A DNA stretch of 64,000 bases from Amblyornis subalaris (taxonomy: Eukaryota > Chordata > Aves > Passeriformes > Ptilonorhynchidae): positions 7,354,191-7,418,190 of the forward strand of contig JACAXG010000013.1 of the NCBI GenBank assembly GCA_018881555.1. The letters are read 5' to 3'. The position numbers and the translations under genes are program-made. Below, one piece after another: positions 47,081 to 60,434 of the stretch. Under the pieces are notes generated by a model that was not told where the DNA came from, did not search any database, and saw only the letters and a program-made list of their open reading frames with translations. Within the stretch, counting starts at the first letter, position 1. Each line of letters begins with the position of its first letter.

Positions 47081-50000
47081 CTCACTGCAGCATNCTAGTG
47101 TTTGTAAAGGATTTGCTCTGATTGGACTGACATCAAAGCTGAAGGGCTCTTTCCTCCCTAAATCCTCCTGGGAAGCAGAAGGGGTCCTTTGGGGCCACTT
47201 GCCCTTAGGGACAGATCTCTGTAAAATCCCCCTGCGGCTTTGCAGACTGGGCAGTGGCCAGCAAGGGCAGCTGCTCAGCAAAGGATGGGAATTGAAATGT
47301 GTCCAGAAAGCAGCCACTGAGCCAAACACAAAAACTCTTTAGCAATAATAAGCACTTTAAATTTACAAAGGTTTTTTTCCTCCATAGTAAATAAATCTGA
47401 TCTGCATAAGGAACATTAATGCTTATTGNATAAAATACACAAAACCATTCCTCAGACAGGTTTCCTCTCCCCAGGGAGTGTTTCATTACTTCCTCCATCT
47501 AAGTAGGTAAATCATGAAATCTTACCTGCAAAGGCTCATGACTCCAGCCTAAAAGACAAGAAACAGAGGTTTCAGATCTTTCTGAGGAAAAGGTGATGTT
47601 TTAAACCCTCTCAGGTATTGCCTGAGAGCCTCAGCTGCACCTCTGTGAAATGGAGGCATTTTATGAGCCTCCAGTGCTCTGTTTAAAAGAGAGGAATGAT
47701 CTATGCTCTGCCCAGAAAGGGGTGACTTGGTTCCCTGGCTCTGGACAAGGATTTAGAGCTATGAAGTCTGATCTGATGGTTGTGCATTTTTCCAGGCCAG
47801 AGCTAGACCCCTTGGTCTAATTCCTCCTCCACCAGCTATTTGCAATTTTTTGGCCAGGGGAAGGCTTAAAGCTCTTTAAAAATGGAATGAAAAGAGGAGG
47901 GAAATCAAGCAAAGGCGTTGCCAACTGCTGAGTCCTCTGAAAACAGCAGCCAGTTGCAACTTCTCTGTGAAGAACAGCAAAGATCCCACGTGGTGGCAGA
48001 GCCAAGCCCCTGGGTGTAGGCTCCTGCCTTGCCTCCACGTGCTAGACTGCTGTTTGGGGAGTGGCAAGGTCTCAGTCATTCACACAGCTGGTTTATAAAT
48101 GTATGAGCTTCTCTCCTGGACATCCCCACGGAGCAGGAACCCCAGATCCTCAGAAAAGCATCTTCCCTCAGGAGGCTGTCGTGGGATAAGCTCACCAGGA
48201 TCACCATGTTCTATTATAACCTTCCAGAATGAGGGTTGATGACCTTGAGACACCAAACCCCACGCTGTATCCAGCAGAAGTTTGTTGAACCCAAAATGTT
48301 GGAAATGAACTTGACAAAGATTTTTTCCAGTGAAATGGTTCCTTGGAGAGTAAGCAGACAGGGAGTGAGGAGGGACAACCGGCTGTGAGGGGTCAGGGCT
48401 GAGTGTGGGGAGGGATGGGGCAGCCCCACTTCCACGCTGTGCCCAGAATTGACACACATCCTGGGTCTCCCGAGTCACATGTGGGCAAATTCACTGGTTT
48501 TATCTACCACTGCTGCTTTACTTCCTCCCCATCCCTCCCTCCCTGTCCTGCTGCCTCCTCGTTCTTCTCTAGTGCATCTTTATTCATTATCCCTCTCCAA
48601 CAGGACTTTCTGTACTGACTAAGCCTTCAATTAGCTTCTAGAATCTGTTTGAGAGCAGTTCAAGTGTTGCAAAGAAATATTTAAATCTACTTGGCTATCA
48701 GACTGTGACAAAACTATTTGTGAATAACCACTGCTTTGATTTGCACTTGTTTTAACCTCTGCTTCCAGACGGATGTTTAGTTTGAAATGAAATCCGCGGG
48801 CAGTGGACTCTCTGCACACTCATACAAATACTCTAAAATCAATCACGTAGAAAATTGCACTTACACAAATAGACCCTTGTATACACATTTCAGACATAAC
48901 AGCTGCTCCACCAAAAGGGAGGAACCGAAAGACATACCCTAAGCCAAACGAAGAAATCTTCAGCAATAATAAACATCTAATATTTGAAAAGCTTTTCCCA
49001 TATAAACAAAACTGAAGGCTGAAATTACTGAATCATTAAGACCATAAATATTTTTCACTTTGTTCTGTGAGCTGCACAGAAAGGCCAGAAGAAGAGTTTC
49101 TGGAGAAAAACCACATTTCCACTTCTCTAGTAATGGTTTCAAGGCAAATAATCAACAGCATAGGACTAAAAGTGGTTTCTCCATATTTGTCTGCCATATT
49201 AAATTTCTACTATCCTCATAATAGTATAAGCTCTAATTCCCAAAATAAAAAGTTATAGTGATGTTTGGTAACCCTCACATTCCTGCAACAGGCTGAATCT
49301 CCATTTCATGGGGAGCTCTACTTAATGGTGATTTCAGGTTAACTTTTTTCCCCCCTGAGTAGCCTCTGCTCTTGTTTTCACAGACTCTGAGAAAAAGCAC
49401 TGAAAATAGCTCTGAGCATCTTTGCCGTGCTTTTGTTTCAAACTCAGCAGAATTCATTTGGAAGAATAAATAGGTGATCCTTCCATCAATTTACTCCTGC
49501 ATCTGAAATGCCGGGCGGGAGGTGGCTGCCACGGCTGGCGGCACAGTCCCGCATGGCACACAGCAGGATCAGACCAGCTCCAGCACAAATGGGGCTGAAG
49601 CAAACAACAACTGGTCCAGAGAGGTGGAATCAGAATATCACGGAGCAGCATTCCCTGGTGACCTCAGCGCTGACAGCCAGCGGCTCATGCCTGGCTTGAG
49701 CTGGGAGTTCGTGGGGGAGGCAGTTACTGGTGGGAAATGACTGTAACCACAAGCCTGTCCATATATTGGTATGAAATACATCCCATCTCATCCCACGCTC
49801 TCATTTTGTTCCCTGTTTTCACTATCCCTACTAACATCAGGGGAATATATTTCCTGTCTGTGTCTTTTTAGCCTTTTGGAAAAACTTCTTCACCTCAAAT
49901 GCTCCCGCATTTGCCTTTTGGGTCTGCTTTCCGTGTCCAATGTGTTAATGATGTGGCAGATGCTCCTTCACACCCTGCTCTTGCTTTCACACATCAGTCT

Positions 50001-50283
50001 TGTAAAAAGATCCCGATAAAGATCACATAATCCTCTTCGTTTCCCTTTGCAGACAGCTCCATTTGATGTGTCCAGAGCTTGCTGGAAAAGGAAGAGAACT
50101 AATCTCACTTGCCTCTACCACACACAGCAGGGAATTCATGGGATTTATGTTCCAGCTCCACTCAAAACTGTGTCCAAAAGGCCCTCTATATGTTTAAAGT
50201 GCTATTATTATGTAGAGTAACATACTAATAAAATAGTGAAATACTTGCATTATGCACAGTAACATGCAGTAACATACCTAACA
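47081..50283. other. Intergenic sequence upstream of TGFBI
   Basis: About 3.2 kb. No exon or repeat was recognised. A 132-codon open frame on the minus strand (48080-48478) has no familiar motif and is not called. Confidence 0.6.
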
Positions 50284-50360
50284 GGCCAGGTGGGGTGGGG
50301 CTCTGAGCAATCTGGTCTAGCAGAAGGTACCCATGGCAGGTTGGTTGGAACGAGATGATC
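50284..50360 (+). mobile_element. CR1 LINE 3' fragment, left arm of an inverted pair
   Basis: 'ggtggggtggggctctgagc', 'aatctggtctagcagaaggt' and 'ggttggaacgagatgatc' in sense order. It is cut off before the terminal repeat and abuts an opposite-strand copy directly. Confidence 0.88.
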
Positions 50361-50580
50361 CTAGACCAGGTTGTTCAAAGTCCTGTCCAACCTGGCCTTG
50401 AACATTTCCAGGGATGGGGCAGCCACAGCTTCTCAGAGCAACCTGTGCCAGTGCTTCACCACTCTCACAGGGAAGATTTTCTCCCTAATATCCAATCTAC
50501 CCCTGCCCTCTGTCAGTTTAAAACCATTCCCCCTTGTCCTGTCGCTCCATGCCCCTGTACAGTTACTGTTTGTTTGGTCT
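50361..50580 (-). mobile_element. CR1 LINE 3' fragment, right arm of an inverted pair
   Basis: 'ctagaccaggttgttcaaag', 'cctggccttgaacatttcca', 'gggatggggcagccacagct', 'accactctcacagggaagat' and 'cccccttgtcctgtcgctcc' give CR1 in reverse order, lacking its own terminal repeat at the junction. Confidence 0.93.
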
Positions 50581-52409
50581 CTCTTTTCTATTAAAGGTGA
50601 AGATATTATTGTAGGTCTTGTTAGGTCTGACCCAATTAATCCACACTGAGCAATGCTGAAGTGCCTCCCCAGAAGCCTTTAAGCAGGGTTGTTGCCCTAA
50701 GTTAGATGGGAAAGGCACCCCTTGTCCTCTCCCCAGAGGCCTCCAGAGCGCTGGCCAAAAAGGCAATTACACACAATATTCTGCTTCCTTTTAATATATC
50801 ATTGTGATGGAAGAAATATGTGCTTTATCTTCTCTTGTATAAACAATTCTCTTACTTCATCGTATAAGCTTGCAATTATCTTCCCACATTAGATACTTTG
50901 AGAAAAATCTTTTTAAGAACACCTCTCTGTTGCTGTTGCTCTCTCATTCACTGACAGGCACACACACAAAATAAACCCACTGAATCTCAGGAGTAGTGCT
51001 ATGGGCCAAGCTGATATCTCCTCATCTGTCTTCAATTTTCCCCTCCTTCCCACTGCACAATATTGTAGATATATGATACAGCAGAATTACAGAGCAGGAA
51101 GTTACAAGAAGTAGCAATTCAACTTTCAGGGAATAATTCAGCATCACTTATTCATACCATCCATACATGAAAAATAAAAAAGAGAGATAGAAAACAGCTC
51201 CCACAAGGCATTTCTAGGTCTCACATGTTCTCATTTTATTCCTTATCCTGCAATTTATCTTCTTACTTTCAGCAAGCCAGCAATGAAGTAGAAAACCCCT
51301 AAGAAATCTTATTCCGACATATCTTTCTGGGGAGTATTCGTTTCCATGCATAGCTGCATAAGCCATGGAAAAGTCTGTGCCATCACTGCAGAGCGAACCA
51401 CTTGATGAGCAGAGTCTGCAGACCTTAAAACGGATAAAAAGCAAGTTTTTTCTGGCCTGCTCCAACTGATTTAGAGGTCTGATAGACGCCCAGCGTCAGC
51501 ACAGTAATCTGCTGAGGCTGGCCTTAGGCCATGTTGTAATGCAGGAAGAGAGCAAACGTTGGAGCATCCTGAGCCAAATTACAACTGACTGTTATTTTGG
51601 GATGCTAGGCTTTGAAATCTGAATTCATTTAGTTTATTATGATATACTGGAACTTCCTTAAGAAAAAAAAAAAAAAAGAAAGGAAAAAACGAAGAAAACC
51701 CAAGATACTCATTAATTGTGGTCAAATAGAACAGGCAGAAGAAAGCATTGCCTGCCAAAACGATACACAGACTCCATTATGTCAATAGACCATCTCGTAA
51801 CCGGAGGTGCATGGCCAGAGAAGGCTGCTCCTGTTGGCCTGCAGACTCTGGGTGAAGTTCAGCTCCCTGAAAGCACAACAAAACTCTGACTTCGAGGCCA
51901 GCCTCAAAAAGTCGCTCTGCAGCTCAGCACAATAATTTCAGATGTTCACATTTTAATATGCTACACCCAACGTGACAAGGTGGGCATTGCTCACTGATCA
52001 TGGGGCCTCTGCACAAGCATGTCTCCATGCCTTTCCTGTGTTATTGAAGAAAAAAAAGAGCCATTAAAGCATGACAGTGCCAGCATGTTCCATGCCGTAC
52101 ATTTTCCAACATATTATCTATACTTCTGAGGTAATTTCAAGGGTTCATCCAAGCCCTGTGGGTTCTTGCAGTTAGGAGTACATTAAAAATATTTACAATT
52201 GTTAAGTTCCATGAAGTCAAGAAACTGGAGAACAAGAGAGCTTTTCGCAAGGTGGCAACGCCTTGTTTGAGTCACACCTTCACCAGCAAGAAGAGATGCT
52301 GCATCTAAGAGAAGAAAAAGAGCTTGAAATAATAATGAACATTAAAAAAGTATTGGTATCTGTTTCACACTGATATCCCAGTTCTGTAGAGTTGCACAAG
52401 TGTCCAATA
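50581..52409. other. Intergenic sequence
   Basis: AT-rich sequence with an A15 run at 51663-51677. No gene or repeat family was recognised. Confidence 0.6.
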
Positions 52410-52517
52410 AATGTGTAGATGTGGCACTTAGTGGTTTTAGTGGTGGGCTTGGCAGTGCTGGGTTAGAGTTTGGAAATGATGACCTTAGAGGTCTTTTCCA
52501 ACCTTAGTGATTCTGTT
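52410..52517 (+). mobile_element. CR1 LINE 3' fragment (distinct subfamily)
   Basis: 'tggcacttagtggttttagt', 'ggtgggcttggcagtgctgg', 'gatgaccttagaggtctttt' and 'ccaaccttagtgattctgtt'. The wording differs from the other copies and matches the CR1 type with 'gaggtcttttccaacc'. Confidence 0.88.
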
Positions 52518-55500
52518 TGATACAGATCTGACACTGGAGAAGCACCGCACAGCTGGGAGGGGGAAAACTGAGCAACCTCCCCTCTTGGTTTCTGTAACAG
52601 CTTGGAAAGATGTGTGCTGGGATGGGAAGGCCAGTGCTGAGCCAGCCCTGGGATGGGGGGATGGGCGAGATGACAGGAGTGTGAGTTAGAATCCACTGGC
52701 ACGCTCCTGGACCAGTTTCTGCTGTGTAAAGTTCTACATTGTGCCTGAGTCGCTCCAAGAAGGATGCTCCTCCCTCTGCCACAAGTCAGCTCTTCTCCAG
52801 CTTCCTTCAGCCCAGCACAGTGCTCATGGGCAGCTCCTTTTCCCCCAGAACACTGGGACCCCCTAACAGGTCCAGCTTCCTGCCGAATCTTGTGGCTGAC
52901 CCAGTTCCCCATCAGTAAGGCTCTTTCTAGAGGTACAGCTGGAAGAGCAGGAGACTGTAAGTGAGTGATGCCAGCAGTAGCTGGGACTCGTGCACAGGCT
53001 CTGTCTGCCCCAGCTCTCCCGCACTGGCCACCTCCATCCCCACTGATCCCCACAGGGCTGCACTGTGTAGGTACAAGAACAGAACAACCCCACTCAGTGT
53101 GCTCTCCTGCCTGGCATCACACCATCAACAGCAAAACACCTCCTCACGCTTTCCTTCAGCCTTGAGACTGCACACTGAAGGTTGCTCTGTACCTCACCAG
53201 CTCCTTCATGTCTGGATGTCACCTCTTCCTTCTGCCTCCTCAGACAGACACATCCCATTCACCACTGTCTGCTTTGGGGCTGCATGCCAAGCAGAGCTTC
53301 GCCCCAGTCCATGATGCACGTGCACCTAGAAACCCCAAAACCCTGTGGACATGCAGTTCTCAGTTAGATATTGCAAGTCCATTGTCGCCATGAGGAATTA
53401 TAGAGGAAATACAGCTTAATTTAGTTGCAGTGGTTTTCTAGTTACAGCTGAGGAGATAACATGAAGAGGCTACTGATTGTTTCTAGGAGGGAGTGATTTA
53501 ATAATATAATCTACAGTGCTCAGAGAGGCTCCTTGATAAAGAGCCAGGCAGAGCTGCAGTGGTTTGGATCCATTTCCTCACCACTGCTGAGAACGAATGT
53601 TGCAATGTGTGTCAGGAGGGTTGAATGGAAAATAATTGCCTTCATTATGCAAGTTCAATGTACAGACATATGTTCCTGGATAAAACTCTTCTACATTCAG
53701 CCAGATCCACGTCGCTTGCTTTCCATAAAATATGAGGAGCAGCGTTTCCTACAGGTTTCAGTCAAATATTTGAAGCAGGCACGCGCTGATTTATCCTGGG
53801 AAGCGCACGCACATTTCTGAGGCTCACATGTAAGTTGGTTTATGGCTTTTTTACAAGAGATGCAGGTATGGGAATGGGTCTTGTAGAGGATGTCTGAACA
53901 TGCACCAGGACTTTGGCACAGCCAAAGCAGTGAGGAACTGGAGACATGGGTTTTTATAGGAGACATAGCACGTTGTAAAGCAAGATATCTTGGGCTAAAT
54001 CCAGTTCCTCTTCTTTAGGCAAACTGAGCTCTTGATTTCAGTGGTGCTTCTCACTCAGAAAGGGTCAACAAACTCAGCTTTGGGCATTGACGGGAAGAAT
54101 CAGAGAAGTGATTTCTCTGGTGTGATGCAATAGGACTTTGCATTCCCATTAGCCCCAAGTGCCTGGAAATCTGGAATTCAAATGAAGCAAAACCTCACTA
54201 CAAATAGAGATTTTCTTAAAACCAAAGTAGCTTCCACCACTACTTTTTAAGAAGCAGAGTTGCCAGCTACTGAGAAAGCAAGTAAGTGATGCTTTGGCCC
54301 AGGAGGATTCCAGTAGGATTAGTCTGGCAGTTGTAATGCAATCAAGGCCAGCTAATTTCTTCATTATTAGTTTTTGATTCTTCTAAGTCTGCTTTTCACA
54401 ACGGTTTGGCACTGTCCACACTCATCACTCTCCAAATCCGAAGCTGGCAAGAGAACACATTTGCTTCTTTTATTATAGCACAGGGATGGGCTGATTTACA
54501 CCAGGACCCAGCTCTGCCGGGAGAAGAGAGAAGACAACATTCCCTCCTCCAGCTGCTGCAGGGGAGATGCTTCGTCCGTGAGCAGGAGCAAATATTTATC
54601 AGACAGGCTTTCCAGTCATATGGTCCTAATCCTGGCAGTAACGTGAGACTCCCTGGATGAGGTCATGGTTGTTGAATCAGACTCTACTTTTTTCCTAGAG
54701 GCCGGGTCAGGTAGGTGGAAGATGGAGCGCACTTATCCCTGCCTGGGGCTGGCCAGAAAAAAACCACAGGGGTTTAGGGACACGATGTGCAAATACACAC
54801 CCATGACCACGCACAAAGACTCGCTCCAGAGCACGTCAGGGCTGCCAACATTGAATTTCCAGCACCAGCTCTGGGTACCTGTTGCTCTAAATTTTCAGAA
54901 CTTGTCAAAATCCAATTGTCAAACTCCCTAAAAGCTCTTTTAATCAAAAACCCTTCTCAAAAGTGAAAAAAATAATACGATAAAACATTTTTTAAAAGGT
55001 AATTTAAAGGCCCTCTGCACTGATGACTGCTCGGAATACTTTTTTGGTTGTCTAAGGTATCTGTGGTTTGCTCATTAGCTTTCACTTGCCTTTGGTGATT
55101 TACACTTTAAACTGAAGAACCAGGGAATTCCCTGACCATTTTCCTCCAGTGACTGTTTGAATCCGAAATTGTCCAAATTAGGAATTGTATGTGAATCCTA
55201 CTGAGGTCTGAGCTCATGGGTCCTGGACAGACCCTTATTATTTTAGCCCAGATGGTACTAAAAAAAGACCATCTCAAAACCGTGAGACATCCAATGGTAT
55301 ATTTAAGGAATGCCATGCTTAAGATAATAGTCCAAATAATGTGTCATACTCAGTGAAACAACTTAAAATATGTTGCTCATCAGTACACAATGTATAGCAG
55401 CACCATGTCTAGGCATGAGGTTATCCTGAGCAGGACTGAACCAAGGGGAAGAACACAACCAACATATTGTGGGTGGCATTTTCAGCTGGAAGGTTTCCCA

Positions 55501-58500
55501 AACCTCGGACAGGATGGAATTTGAGTCACTCCCAGAAGAACCTGACACCCAAGTAGTCAAGGAGATTGTAAAGGCAGATCATGCCCCTTATTTTGAATCA
55601 GCCTTTAGCTGTGCAATTTTCTGTAAGATAGTGATTTCTGAGCATGACTAACCCAAAGCAGCCCCTTTACCTGCAGCCAAGCACTTCCCAAGAAAGGAGC
55701 TCAGGCCTCCCACAGAGCAGGTGAGTCCCAACCACCAACACCAGATCTGGCTTTGGAAAATCTCTCTTTCTCTGCCACTTTTATTCCATAACTCTTCTTT
55801 CTTATGTCACACAAAAATGACACCAACAGTTAAAACCTCTGTATCCCCGTGTCTCTCCCCCAGCAGCACTGGAAGGACTCCCAGGAGTGGAAGGTCTCTT
55901 CTGCAGCAGTGGGAGGGCTCCCACGTTTGTCCCGGGTCAGCAGTGGGGTCTGCTGGGGGCACACTGTTGAGCACACGCACAAGGTTGCTGGGCCAAAGGC
56001 AGGGCCACAGGCTGAGCCTCAAATGCACTCACAAACTCTGGGTGAGACTGTTTGAGGTGGTGGTGTGGGGTTTAGTTCAAGCTCTGCTCACCACCTCTCA
56101 CAGCAAACATCACTGAGCCCCAAACACTCCATCCCAGAGGGGAAGGTGGCTGGGGAGCCAGTGAGGGGAGAGTCCCTGAGCCTCCACTATCCTGCAGAAA
56201 GCCAGACCCCGTGGGTCTGAGGATGATTTGCTTTCAGCACATTGTAGTCAACTCCAATAAATAACCAGAGAAGGGAAAAGAAAGAGAAAGTGGTCGATGC
56301 TGCAGAATGGGGTTGTTTACCCTCTTTCCTGAGCAGGTCCTTTATTTCTTTCACATGTGGCAAGAATCAGCCCTTGGATCTTCAGTTTTCTCCTTCTACC
56401 TCATTCCCTTCGAATCCATCAGCCAGGGGGGATTAGCAGTGTCACAGGAACCAGACCTTTCTGCTAAATCCCTTCCAGATGTCCAGAGCCACAAACATGT
56501 CAGTCATTGACAAGAGCCTAATGACAAGTGGCTCCCTGTTCATTAGTGATGGCTACTGTTTCCTGGCAGAAAAGCTTTTTCTTTCCCCCTCCTGCAAGCA
56601 GGTTTTGCAGAGTGGGTTTTATCTTCCTTCCCCAGAACCAGGGCTGCTGTCTGATGGCTCGTGAGGACATCCCCATCCCAGGTGGTGTTGAGCTGCCCTC
56701 GGCTCCCCCAGAGCTGCCACTGGAACACTGGCACAGGGCACCCCATTGCACAGGCATTTTAGGACTTGTAGAGATGAAGCAAGTACCAGACGTGTCTTCA
56801 GCCAGAGGGGTTTGACAACCCCAGGCTGTGAGGTTCTCCAAAAGTTTGGTGGCATTAAACAGGCATCTTTGTTGGCATTGCCAGGCCCAAGGAGCCAGAT
56901 GTGAACTTGAGCAGGCACCAAGGCCAGAGAAAACGAGCAGGTAGGAGGGGTGGCTGGGAGCAGTTCAGGACAGAAGAGAGGGAAATCACCTGGCTGTTTC
57001 TTCCACCCAAGCAAGGAGAGCTGTGTGGTGATGTTCCTGTCTTGCTAATGGAGAAGGCTGGGACCTGTGTGCTGAGGGGCTCTCTCAGGCACAGGATGCA
57101 AAGGAATTTTGGTTCCAAGCCTGGCTGCCAGGTCCTTTCCTTTGTCCAATGTCATGTCATGGCTTTCTCAAACTGTTGCAATACATTAAATTTCACATTT
57201 TTCTTCATTTGCATTTTGATCAGTTTGTGATTGCTGTGTTGGATTTGTCTTATACCCTCTATCTCCACACAAGCTCAAGAGGTACTCTGCCAAGCTAAAT
57301 TATCCTCAAAAAAATTACTGCTATCCATTGTGGAGATCCCTGACAGTTGTATTTTCCCCTCCTTTCATCTCAGTTAATGGATAGAATTTTACAAGTGCAG
57401 CTGGCCAGGAAAGGCTTCCATGGAAAGTGCCAGTCTGCTTGCTGGGCTGGGCAGGCAGGATGGACTGATGCAACATCCTCTGCCATGCTCCCAACCACAG
57501 CACCGCAAGGAAATGTTATTCAGCAGCTCATCCCACCTTGGCACAGAGACTGCAGCGAGATGCCAAACCAAAACTTGTGCTGAAGTCTCTGAGAATTGCT
57601 CTTGTACTGCAGCTGCTGATTAACATGACCCTACTTGGGGAGATTTCTTCCTTTATCCTTTGAATTACAAAAACCATTCCAAAACTTGGTCTCCATGAAG
57701 GTTGGGCATTGTGTCAGCTTTAAGAAGCTGAAAATAGCGATGGGTTCTCTGCAGTGAACAGAAAAACCCACTTGGAGTCTGTCATTTGGATTTATGGATA
57801 TGAAGTCTGCTCTTTTGACATAATCTTTTTGATTTAAGCTTGTGGTTTCTGCACACAGTTTCCATTAAAATTAATGTAAGTCATATGGACAAATCTCTCC
57901 CAGGTTGACAGGATGAAATGTTAGACTCCTGGAGATTTATTCCTTTTTTATGGGATTCAACGTTGACCTGTGCAGGATCCAGCCCACAGCCTGTGGNTGA
58001 GCTCAACAGGACACTCAGTGACCAGGTACAAGGTGCCTGATCTGACACCCAAAGTGCCAGGGAAGGTTGGCAAATACCTCTGGAAATTGCTCCTGAGTGC
58101 AGCCTCAGAGCAAACACCAGATATTTGCCAGATAAACCAAAAAGTCAGCCCTGCTCACCTCTTTGTGCCAGAGAGCTGTTCTGGGTTGAGATGTTCTGCC
58201 TCGTGAAAAACCATCTTCACCACCACCATCACTTCCACAGCAATGCACTGTACATGGATGAAGCAGAAAATAGAGCAACTCAGCAAAAATCCCAAACAAT
58301 GAGGCTTGGTTGCAAAACAGCACAACCATGACCTGTAAAAGAACACACAGATATCTCCTCGGAGACATTAGTGCCTCATTTTAAGCCAAATCTGCTGGTT
58401 TTGTAGGATAGCTCACACCACATCCATTTGAAAATCAGCTGGAGTCTGAACCCTTCCCAGATGCAAGTCAGCCAGGGAAGCCCAACATGGCCAGCATTGC

Positions 58501-59966
58501 TTGGAAGCAGCCCTCCAAATCTCCCCAGATAAAACCACTAAAAGATGTGTCTGTGTGACAGTGAGCCCACGAGGGCTGACTCAGCTCATTGCCTCTCACA
58601 GTTCTCAGTGATGATTTATTTCCATTTTCCTCCACTGCTCAGACCCTTGGCCCTAGGAGAGGACTGCTGGCTCTTTCCCAAACAAGACCTGTCTCTTTCC
58701 CAGCACGTCAGCANACATTGAGGGGGCACAAGTTGGGTGCTTCATCTTTTCCCCAAGGAAATTTGGATAAACCTATCTCCTGGAGCCCTCTTCCTCCTCT
58801 CCTTGCCTGGAAGGTGTGTTCATTTCTCCATCCCCTTGCCCTGCCTCATGGTCCCTGTTTCCTTCCCCAGTGCCCTGGGGAGTTGCCTCTCATAGAAATT
58901 GTTCCTTAATGCAAACAGATATAAAGGAAATCTCCCAAAACACCAGAAACCTGCAAAATTGGGGTCCCCTGTGCTAATTTAACAGCATGTTTCCTTTCCC
59001 TTCAGCCCTGTGCGTCCCCAAGCCTGCACCCACCCGACCTTAACACCTAATGTCTCCCAGCCTCTCCCTCCTGTCCACCTCAGNCTGCTTCCACCTCCTC
59101 CTCTTCCTCCCACAGCTCATCTTGCAGATGGAGACCTCAGAGCCTGACTGCAACTCTCCTGAGGTACAGACAAGTGCGGTGGAAAGCACAAGTGTCACCT
59201 TGTTCCTCCCCCACAAAGGATAAAACCACACAGTTCTTTTCCAGTAAGTGATACAGTCGGTCCAGAAAACACAGGAACCCTCAGGCACCAGCTCCAGCCT
59301 GGGAAGCGAGGTGGGGTGGAAACACAGAGACACTGAGTGAAAAAGGAGATAGGTGAAACCAGGGAGCAGAGCAAATGTTTAGTTTTGAGGCTTGTAACAG
59401 TGGTTATTCATTTTCCAGTAAGTTTATACTGCTCTCAGCCAAAATAGTCAGTGCAAAAAAATGGCATTATGAGCCCTGGAGGATTTACACGGCATGTTCA
59501 TGTCAGAGCACTCGTGCGTGGGGATTCCTGTGGTGGCTGAGATTGCTCCACGGCCTGGGGACAGCCTGCAAATGGGAAAAACTGTCACCAGGAATGGCAG
59601 CCCTGGGGGGGCCCTGAGCATGGCTCCCCCTGGTCTGCACCACACCTGAGCACGTGCCCAGCCCTGAGAGCAGGGCTGATAACATCCACNAGGCAAAGGT
59701 TCTGGATTGCTTGGGTGTAGTAAGAAGAGCCTGATGCACCTATATATCCTGATTAATGAAAAACTCCATTAAAAAATTGNCAATTATTATTTTTAAACAA
59801 TGACTAATTAAATTTTTTTTCCCTAAAGTTTGAAAGACTCTAAGTAACTTAAAGGAATAAAGGAGGATATGGGGCAATACTGATTTAGGAGGAGGANAAG
59901 TCCAGTGCTATTAAAGTACTGAATTTAAACCAAAAATCAGAGAAGGAAGCAGGGTCCATACCTGCC
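52518..59966. other. Intergenic sequence
   Basis: About 7.4 kb searched on both strands for LECT2 (GPWA-ICAG, GVDV and ENCD motifs) and other neighbours; nothing was recognised. A 196-codon open frame on the minus strand ends inside the CR1 copy and is judged to be chance. Confidence 0.55.
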
Positions 59967-60434
59967 ATGGGCTATTTATTTCTCGTTGCTCTGGTTTGCC
60001 TGCTATCCTTCAGCTCCCTTGCCTTTTCCAGAGCACACACTGCACTATTGTCCCACAAAAGCCTTAGTTCAGCAAATGAGAAACACATTGCAGAGTCTGA
60101 CATAATCACAGGCCATGATTCATCCCATCCTGCTACCTACGGAAGGCTCCTCGCTGCCACCGGGGGCTCCTCTGCGTTCCCAGCCGCCTGCGGGGGCGCG
60201 GGGGGACCCGGGGCTGCGGCTCCGAGCGTCACCTGTGGGAGGGTGAACTCATCGGCAGGAGCAGCGAGGGCATCCAGGGAAAACNTCACAGCTGCTTGTG
60301 GCTCTGCAACATCTGGAACTAACCTATTACATCGAATGGTCACCTGCAAGAGTCAGCCAAGCCTGNGCTCTCTGTGTTCACCAGACTGTANATCCCAGCA
60401 TAATCCCAAAACCGATGAACCAGCAGCANCATGA
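59967..60434 (+). CDS. Uncertain open frame with signal-peptide-like start
   Basis: 155 codons from an ATG in strong context (GCC ATG G). The first residues, MGYLFLVALVCLLSFSSLAF, are strongly hydrophobic like a secretion signal. The rest is Ala/Gly/Ser-rich where the frame crosses a short CpG-rich patch (60130-60260) and has no domain that I recognise. It overlaps an exon-like segment on the opposite strand, so at most one is likely to be real. It could simply be chance. Confidence 0.15.
   Translation: MGYLFLVALVCLLSFSSLAFSRAHTALLSHKSLSSANEKHIAESDIITGHDSSHPATYGRLLAATGGSSAFPAACGGAGGPGAAAPSVTCGRVNSSAGAARASRENXTAACGSATSGTNLLHRMVTCKSQPSLXSLCSPDCXSQHNPKTDEPAAX
60233..60343 (-). CDS. Exon-like open segment, unnamed
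   Basis: 111 bp, exactly 37 codons, open in one frame, bordered by CTCTTGCAG above and CAG followed by GTGACG below. The translation starts VTIRCNRLVPDVAEPQAAV and ends LDALAAPADEFTLPQ. I do not recognise the family. It has the same orientation as TGFBI. It is not in phase with the 61.5-kb segment if the two are joined directly. Confidence 0.2.

Noticed and set aside
48080..48478. 132-codon minus-strand open frame
   Set aside because: No recognisable motif and no supporting splice or promoter signals.
52463..53053. 196-codon minus-strand open frame
   Set aside because: Its 3' end runs through the antisense of a CR1 tail, and the rest shows no domain.
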